48,691 bases of DNA from Microcystis aeruginosa NIES-4325 (GTDB taxonomy: Bacteria > Cyanobacteriota > Cyanobacteriia > Cyanobacteriales > Microcystaceae), in the NCBI RefSeq assembly GCF_008974145.1, contig NZ_BJKP01000028.1:1-48691 (forward strand). The letters run 5' to 3'. The number at the start of each line of letters is the position of its first letter. Position 1 is the stretch's first letter. Below are positions 44,251 to 48,691 of this stretch, one piece after another. The translations under genes were made by a program, and so were the position numbers. Under the pieces are notes generated by a model. The model did no database searches, was not told the origin of the DNA, and saw only the letters and a list, made by a program, of their open reading frames with translations.

Positions 44251-44537
44251 GTCAATATCTTCTCAAACTCTACATTATGGGTGATTCCAGTAAATCCCAG
44301 AGGGCGATCGCCAATATTTTTCGTATCTGTCGCGAGGAGTTGTCGGATCTTTATACGGTAGAAATAATTGATGTTCTCGAACAGCCCCAATTAGCGGAAC
44401 AGGATAAAATTCTCGTAACTCCTACTTTAGTCAAACAACTTCCCCCACCCCTACAAAGAATTATCGGCGATATGTCCAATACTCAAAAGGTTCTCCTCGG
44501 TTTGGATGTTATTCCCAAAGACTCCCATCTCAATTAG
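44247..44537 (+). CDS. kaiB3: Circadian clock protein KaiB paralogue (KaiB3-like)
   Basis: 96 aa thioredoxin-like KaiB fold. Strong marks: LLKLYIMGDSSKSQRAI (the first strand-helix), VEIIDVLEQPQLAEQDKILVTPTLVKQLPPPLQRIIGDMS, the most conserved KaiB stretch, and VLLGLDVIP at the end. KaiB binds KaiC and sequesters KaiA to close the feedback loop. Its ATG shares four bases with the stop of the KaiA3-like gene, so the two are translationally coupled. It is shorter than KaiB1 (about 102 aa) and lies away from any kaiC. The assignment to the B3 type rests on the neighbour and on memory; whether it also fits KaiB2 needs a tree. Confidence 0.87.
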   Translation: MSQYLLKLYIMGDSSKSQRAIANIFRICREELSDLYTVEIIDVLEQPQLAEQDKILVTPTLVKQLPPPLQRIIGDMSNTQKVLLGLDVIPKDSHLN

Positions 44538-44597
44538 GATTTACCCAAAAATTCTTCTGGTTAGGTTTTTTCTCGCTAATAAGCTCTAATCTTGATT

Positions 44598-45221
44598 TTA
44601 TTTGATCGCCTCAGCGATATGTTTTAAAATCTGCAAAACCCTATATAGTTCTTCTCTGGAAATAAAGGGAGCAAATACCCTAGATAGGGCATAATGATGG
44701 ACATTAGCTCTCAATTTGACCAATAAAATATCATCTCCATTGGTGACAAGGGCAAAGCTAGGTTTTTCCGTCCGGGGATTAGCCATCAAATAGGCTAAAG
44801 TTTGCGGTAAGGCAGTCCAAACCGATAAGGCGGTTTTTTTGGATTCTAGAATTACCACCCAAAACTGATTTAACCAGACTAACACATCAATTCTACCCGA
44901 TAGTATTTCTTCCCCATCATCGATGGTTAAGCTTACCGATTCCTCTGCGCATACTCGAAAAGGCGGATCGTAAAAACCCGCAATCGCTAGTAAGGGAGAA
45001 ACTAACAATAAGGTCACGGTTCCTTCTAATAACTGTCCCGCCGATCTTTGGTATAAATACCTTTGTCTTAGTTCATCTAAACTCTTTTTTTCATGGCTAG
45101 ATAGGGCTAGTAAATCACTTTGCCATTCGGGAAAAAATGCCCTATCTTCTGTTAAGGAGAGATTAAATCTTGTCTCAGCTAGGGCAATAGTCGTGATAGC
45201 ATCAGTAATAGCACTCGACAT
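44598..45221 (-). CDS. PD-(D/E)XK nuclease-fold protein (HsdR-N-like)
   Basis: 207 aa. The core shows the pattern of a restriction-endonuclease-like fold: GRIDVLVWLNQFWVVILESKKT, with Asp112, Glu126 and Lys128 as candidate catalytic residues, preceded by an early helix with Glu66 (QLLEGTVTLLL). It resembles the N-terminal nuclease domain of type I restriction R subunits, but no helicase follows and no methyltransferase or specificity gene is near. Such stand-alone proteins are common in cyanobacteria. It follows csaB by 5 bp on the minus strand, so co-expression is likely. Role unknown; DNA repair or defence are guesses. Confidence 0.75.
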   Translation of the reverse strand: MSSAITDAITTIALAETRFNLSLTEDRAFFPEWQSDLLALSSHEKKSLDELRQRYLYQRSAGQLLEGTVTLLLVSPLLAIAGFYDPPFRVCAEESVSLTIDDGEEILSGRIDVLVWLNQFWVVILESKKTALSVWTALPQTLAYLMANPRTEKPSFALVTNGDDILLVKLRANVHHYALSRVFAPFISREELYRVLQILKHIAEAIK

Positions 45222-45226
45222 AAAAA

Positions 45227-46264
45227 TTAGCTCACCAATCTAGATAAAACTTCTCGATGAATTAAAGCTCGATCGATTAAAAAATGTTTGCGATCGCTGG
45301 TTAATCCATCTCCATTGGCATAAAAATTAATCCAAGTGTTACTAATATCATTAACTGCCTCTGGTAACTGATCTAATTCCCAACCCGGCATCGGGACTTC
45401 GGCAATTAATCGCGACACTTTCGGATCATAACTAAGGGCAAAGCAACGACAATCTTCTGCTGCGGCCATAATCAAACTATGAAAGCGCATTCCGATCACC
45501 ATTTCTACCCCGCGAAATAAGCCTTTTAACTGTCTCGGATCCTCTAAACTAATGATTTGATAATTTTCCCTCAATTGACGTGCTACAGCTTCACAGAGGG
45601 GCAAATCCCGCGACTTTTGAAAAGGGACTAGGAGAATAAACGCCCCCGTACTGGTTTGTAAATCAATTAAAGCTTGGGTTAATTTATCTAATTTTGCCGG
45701 GGTTAATAGGGGATGGGGACGTAAATTGACGGCGATTCTTGGGGCGGGTAAATCCGATAATCCCTTGACTGATTGAGCGTCTAAAGCCCATACTGGATCG
45801 GGGGCAACAATGGGACTAATACCCCAATCAGCAACTAAATGAGCCGATATATCATCGCGCACAGTAACTAAACTACATTGTTGTAAGACTTTTTTGGTTA
45901 ACCAACGGGTAAAAGGTCTATTTAATGGTCCTATTCCTTGCCCCCAAGCAATAGTTTTTAAGCCCAATAATTGAGCAAGAGCCATTAACCCACCGTAGTA
46001 CATTGGACTGGCAAAACTGGTGACATCCTGCATTAAACTGCCACCACCCCAGATAAATATATCGGCTTTTTTAAGAGTTTGAAAAACTTGCCACCAATCC
46101 CGACTAGGACAGGTTTCCACTCCATAACGTTGACTGGTTTCTCTGGGATTATTTGACAAAACAATAGGTTTAATTTCTGACGGCAACATCTGCAATAGAG
46201 ACACTAATAATGCCTCATCTCCTCCGTTTCCTCTCCCATAATATCCACAAATTACTGCACGCAT
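45227..46264 (-). CDS. csaB: Polysaccharide pyruvyl transferase CsaB
   Basis: Transfers pyruvate from PEP onto cell-wall-linked glycan as a ketal, a modification that anchors SLH-domain proteins to the envelope. 345 aa, full length. The N-terminus CGYYGRGNGGDEALLVSLLQML is diagnostic, followed by IFIWGGGSLMQDVTS and the GQGIGPL loop; the C-terminal half has VRDDISAHLV and VIGMRFHSLIMAAAEDCRCFALSYDPKVSRL, the family's nucleotide/PEP-site motif. It is upstream of the nuclease-like gene on the same strand. Cyanobacterial outer-membrane SLH porins are the likely beneficiaries. Confidence 0.94.
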   Translation of the reverse strand: MRAVICGYYGRGNGGDEALLVSLLQMLPSEIKPIVLSNNPRETSQRYGVETCPSRDWWQVFQTLKKADIFIWGGGSLMQDVTSFASPMYYGGLMALAQLLGLKTIAWGQGIGPLNRPFTRWLTKKVLQQCSLVTVRDDISAHLVADWGISPIVAPDPVWALDAQSVKGLSDLPAPRIAVNLRPHPLLTPAKLDKLTQALIDLQTSTGAFILLVPFQKSRDLPLCEAVARQLRENYQIISLEDPRQLKGLFRGVEMVIGMRFHSLIMAAAEDCRCFALSYDPKVSRLIAEVPMPGWELDQLPEAVNDISNTWINFYANGDGLTSDRKHFLIDRALIHREVLSRLVS

Positions 46265-46386
46265 ATATTCAGTTATCAGTTGTCAGTTATTAGCTAGAAA
46301 AAGGCAAAAGGCAAAAGGCAAAAGGCAAAAGTAGGTTGAATTTGTCTCCTGTCTCCTTTGTCCGCTTTCTTACTTTTTACTTGTCC
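46265..46386. repeat. Short repeats between raf1 and csaB
   Basis: CAGTTATCAGTTGTCAGTTAT from 46271, then four AAAAGGC heptamers (46298-46330), then GTCTCCTGTCTCCTTTGTCC. This is part of the same compound repeat families found in the other spacers. Confidence 0.75.
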
Positions 46387-47466
46387 CTAGTCGTCCATTT
46401 GCCAGGGTTCGGTGATGTTTTTTTCATCAAGGATATTTTTGGCTCTTAAAATCAAGATCAATTCACCTAGTATGGTGACATCGGGGGAACTATCAAACCA
46501 TTGTAAAAAGACAGAATTATCTCTCTCCACTAGATAATAATTGTTCACATCCCATTCGGCAAAAACTCGATCGATCACTAATAACACTTCCTCGGATCTG
46601 GTGGCAATCGATCGAGGTAATTGATCACTAGGCCATAAAATAGCTACAGGATCGATCGCCTTGAGAATTGCTTGCCAACCGGGGAGAGGCACAATCGTTT
46701 GTTTATCCCCCACCGTTACCAATCTAAAAGGTTCCTCGACGCTCAAACTTTCTGTGCATTTTATATCAGTTACCGTCACCGGAAATCTTCCTACTAAAGG
46801 AATAATTCTGGCTAATTCGTCCTCATCCTGTAAACGATGGACGGGCAGCAACGGTGCGCTACGGGTGGGAGTAACGGTAAAATCTTGTAGTAAAGACTCG
46901 ATCGCCTGTCTGGCCGAGTCAGAATGGGCAAATCTCAAACCTTTAGCGATTAATTTCGCTCTTTCGGCTAAATCTCGCTTTTGTTTGCCCCGTTTCCAAC
47001 ATTGGTAAGCGATCGCATCTCCAGGATGACGGGTAAATTCACTGGGAATCTGGGATAAACGGGAAAAATCTTGGATAGCTTTGGCGATATCGTGTGCTTC
47101 AGCCACCTCAATCCTTTTTTCTGCCGCTAATTTCGCTGCTCCCAGTCTTTGTTCTTGGTTGAGAATCCGTAATTCGTATAGCACATCACTGCGCGGCCCG
47201 ATGTAGTAACTTAATAAATCTTCATCTGCCCCCGCTTTGATTAAACTCTCAAAAACTTGGGCAGCGACAATAATTAAATTTTGTTGGGCATTTTGAAACC
47301 CGGTTTGTTCAAAAATTAACTGGGAATCGTAGCCAGCTTTTTGCAGTTTTTGACATTTTTGCCCCCAATTCACCCAATTTCCTTCCTTATGAAGCAGCGA
47401 TCGCATTAATTCGGTCGCTTCCGTTTCGCTGATTCGATCATCTGTACTGCGAGGCTGTTCTGTCAT
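46387..47466 (-). CDS. raf1: Rubisco accumulation factor 1
   Basis: Assembly chaperone that clasps the antiparallel Rubisco large-subunit dimer after GroEL and hands it on to RbcX or RbcS. 359 aa from the ATG at 47466; an in-frame TTG lies 15 bases upstream. The N-terminal helical domain (LMRSLLHKEGNWVNWGQKCQKLQKAGY, then PRSDVLYELRIL) and the C-terminal beta-domain (about 195-350, with IIPLVGRFPVTV) agree with the family. Between them is a flexible linker near residue 200. It is divergent from ccmO, so Rubisco assembly and carboxysome shell genes share one 147-bp promoter region. Confidence 0.9.
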   Translation of the reverse strand: MTEQPRSTDDRISETEATELMRSLLHKEGNWVNWGQKCQKLQKAGYDSQLIFEQTGFQNAQQNLIIVAAQVFESLIKAGADEDLLSYYIGPRSDVLYELRILNQEQRLGAAKLAAEKRIEVAEAHDIAKAIQDFSRLSQIPSEFTRHPGDAIAYQCWKRGKQKRDLAERAKLIAKGLRFAHSDSARQAIESLLQDFTVTPTRSAPLLPVHRLQDEDELARIIPLVGRFPVTVTDIKCTESLSVEEPFRLVTVGDKQTIVPLPGWQAILKAIDPVAILWPSDQLPRSIATRSEEVLLVIDRVFAEWDVNNYYLVERDNSVFLQWFDSSPDVTILGELILILRAKNILDEKNITEPWQMDD

Positions 47467-47613
47467 AGACAACTTGGTCAAGCTACAATAACTAAAATTT
47501 ATCTAATCCCTCAAAAATCTTCAATAGCAATTAAGGTTAACAGGATAGACTAGATAGTAACAGGATAGCTGACAATCACCCCCTTCGTACCTGTTAGGGC
47601 AAGTTTATCTTCA

Positions 47614-48480
47614 ATGTCTAGATTAAGAGTTAATGGAAGCATTCCCCCCTCGTCCACAACTAACCCCAGTCAAAGGACGATGAAAACCAAGCGTCACCCC
47701 AAAGATAGCGCCTTGGGTTTAGTCTCTACCCTCAGCTTTCCAGCGATCGTCGGGACGGCGGATATGATGCTAAAATCCGCAGAAGTTACCCTCGTGGGTT
47801 ACGAAAAAATTGGCGGTGGTCACTGTACGGCGATCGTGCGTGGTAATATTGCCGATGTGCGTTTAGCAGTGGAAGAAGGGGCAAAAACCGCCGCACAGTT
47901 CGGACAATTGGTATCTAAATCGGTTATTCCCCGACCGATGCCCAATTTAGAGGTAATTTTCCCAATTGGTAGCCGTTTAGCCGAAATTGCCCAAAGTCAA
48001 CGGGGTTTCAGCAAACTGAGCAATATGTCGATCGGTCTCTTGGAAACCAGGGGTTTTCCTGCTATGGTAGGGGCTGCCGATGCTATGTTAAAATCGGCCG
48101 ATGTGCAGTTAGCTTCCTACGAAACAATTGGGGATGGTTTGTGTACGGCCATTATCCGGGGTTCCGTCGCTAATGTGGCCGTGGCAATTGATGCAGGAAT
48201 GCGGGAAGCAGAGAAAATCGGTGAACTGCACGCGGTGATGATTATTCCCCGTTTATTGGAAGATTTAGAACATACCCTACCGGTGGCCAGCTACTGGTTA
48301 GAAACTCCCGAACCTTTACCGATGTTGTTACCCAATACTGTCCGGGAAAAACAACGGGAATTAGTCGCTTTACCAGAATTGGAAAAAACTAAAATACCAA
48401 TTCGTCGCCAAGAAATGCAGGAAAAAGTGTTAGAAGAAGTGATTCCCGTGGAAGTTATCATCGATGAGGACAGTTATTAA
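47614..48480 (+). CDS. ccmO: Carboxysome shell protein CcmO (tandem BMC domains)
   Basis: 288 aa with two bacterial-microcompartment domains, about 33-117 (ALGLVSTLSFPAIVGTADMMLKSAEV) and 137-224 (SIGLLETRGFPAMVGAADAMLKSADV), joined by a short linker. It forms trimers that fill hexamer places in the beta-carboxysome shell. The C-terminal ~60 residues are charged and Glu/Pro-rich, a known feature of CcmO. The ~30-residue N-terminal extension (SRLRVNGSIPPSSTTNPSQ) is also typical. It stands apart from any ccmKLMN cluster, as happens in several cyanobacteria. Divergent from raf1. Confidence 0.95.
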   Translation: MSRLRVNGSIPPSSTTNPSQRTMKTKRHPKDSALGLVSTLSFPAIVGTADMMLKSAEVTLVGYEKIGGGHCTAIVRGNIADVRLAVEEGAKTAAQFGQLVSKSVIPRPMPNLEVIFPIGSRLAEIAQSQRGFSKLSNMSIGLLETRGFPAMVGAADAMLKSADVQLASYETIGDGLCTAIIRGSVANVAVAIDAGMREAEKIGELHAVMIIPRLLEDLEHTLPVASYWLETPEPLPMLLPNTVREKQRELVALPELEKTKIPIRRQEMQEKVLEEVIPVEVIIDEDSY

Positions 48481-48494
48481 TTTTTATTTTCAGC

Positions 48495-48528
48495 TTTGCT
48501 CCTGTGCTGCTAAAAGTACAGGAGCAAA
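48495..48528. terminator. Terminator-like hairpin after ccmO
   Basis: An 11-bp perfect stem, TTTGCTCCTGT (48495-48505) with ACAGGAGCAAA (48518-48528), closes a 12-base loop just 14 bp after the ccmO stop. There is no T run after it on the plus strand, only AAGG, so its strength is uncertain. Confidence 0.5.
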
Positions 48529-48659
48529 AGGTTGAATTAGAGTTTGCGGCAAAAAGTTTGTTACGGGAGCAAGTCAAAGCTGAAGAACAAATAAACTACT
48601 TGACAAAAGCATCAATTGGGTATGGGATAGAGAAAAGAGTAGGGAAAAGACAAAAATGA
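48504..48659 (+). CDS. Possible small ORF after ccmO
   Basis: A GTG-started frame of 51 codons (VLLKVQEQKVELEFAAKSLL, then KAEEQINYLTKASIGYGIEK) with an amphipathic, protein-like pattern. Its TGA at 48657 overlaps the ATG of the next frame as ATGA, which argues for a coupled gene pair. There is no good ribosome site, and the start lies in a hairpin. Low certainty. Confidence 0.3.
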   Translation: MLLKVQEQKVELEFAAKSLLREQVKAEEQINYLTKASIGYGIEKRVGKRQK

Positions 48660-48691
48660 CTCCAGAGCAACAACAAGAACTTAACCAACAT
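48656..48691 (+). CDS. N-terminus of an unidentified protein (runs off right edge)
   Basis: The last 12 codons read MTPEQQQELNQH and leave the window. I recall this type of N-terminus from ISKra4-like transposase families in Microcystis, but so few residues cannot settle it. Confidence 0.35.
   Translation, partial: MTPEQQQELNQH

Overview
The window looks like chromosomal DNA from a unicellular bloom-forming cyanobacterium, most likely Microcystis aeruginosa or a close relative. The evidence is the carboxysome shell gene ccmO beside the Rubisco assembly factor raf1, a respiratory cta cluster of cyanobacterial layout, abundant HIP1-type GCGATCGC/CGATCG sites, low-to-moderate GC, dense short tandem repeats between genes, and several decayed insertion sequences and MITE-like elements. 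The species call is inference from gene content and remembered protein similarity; no database search was run.

Layout. 0-6.5 kb: start of an IS630-type transposase (minus strand, off the left edge), glyA, a WecA/TagO-like glycosyl-1-phosphate transferase, a small coiled-coil membrane protein with a truncated tandem copy, dnaN (minus), an AT-rich spacer with three perfect TTTTCCACA DnaA boxes (candidate oriC), and hemL. 6.6-14.7 kb: pnp (minus), prfA, an EF-hand transaldolase (minus), rpmI-rplT, a PhoH-like ATPase and cysK. 14.7-20.7 kb: a 1.2 kb non-coding leader followed by a complete sucrose cluster, spsA-susA-sppA. 20.7-27.6 kb: leuS, a BON-like protein, a heterodisulfide-reductase-B-like protein and a STAS protein (all minus), a small plus-strand gene, an IS1-family transposase wreck and an FkbM methyltransferase (minus). 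27.9-30 kb: an acyl-CoA dehydrogenase overlapping an acyl carrier protein. 30.1-35.9 kb: cytochrome c oxidase ctaC-ctaD-ctaE (minus), divergent from ctaA-ctaB (heme A synthesis). 36-39.7 kb: dnaA (minus), a truncated peptide deformylase pseudogene ending in a 40-bp perfect palindrome, a MITE-like element, a non-coding stretch with a strong terminator-like hairpin, a small membrane protein and ppa. 39.8-44.5 kb: nanE, a phoX-type phosphatase behind a Pho-box promoter, and a KaiA3-like/KaiB pair. 44.6-48.7 kb: a PD-(D/E)XK-like protein and csaB (minus), raf1 (minus) divergent from ccmO, and the start of a further reading frame at the right edge.

Most of the window is housekeeping. The parts of greatest interest are: (1) the two-gene operon of a receiver-KaiA chimera and a KaiB paralogue, away from any kaiC, with a receiver that has lost its phospho-acceptor Asp; (2) the sucrose cluster between core genes, which fits horizontal gain of a salt-acclimation module; (3) the stand-alone ACAD-ACP pair with an Asp where the catalytic Glu is expected; (4) the candidate replication origin beside dnaN with dnaA 31 kb away; and (5) several small palindromic or MITE-like sequences, one at the exact end of a broken deformylase gene and one beside the Pho box of phoX.
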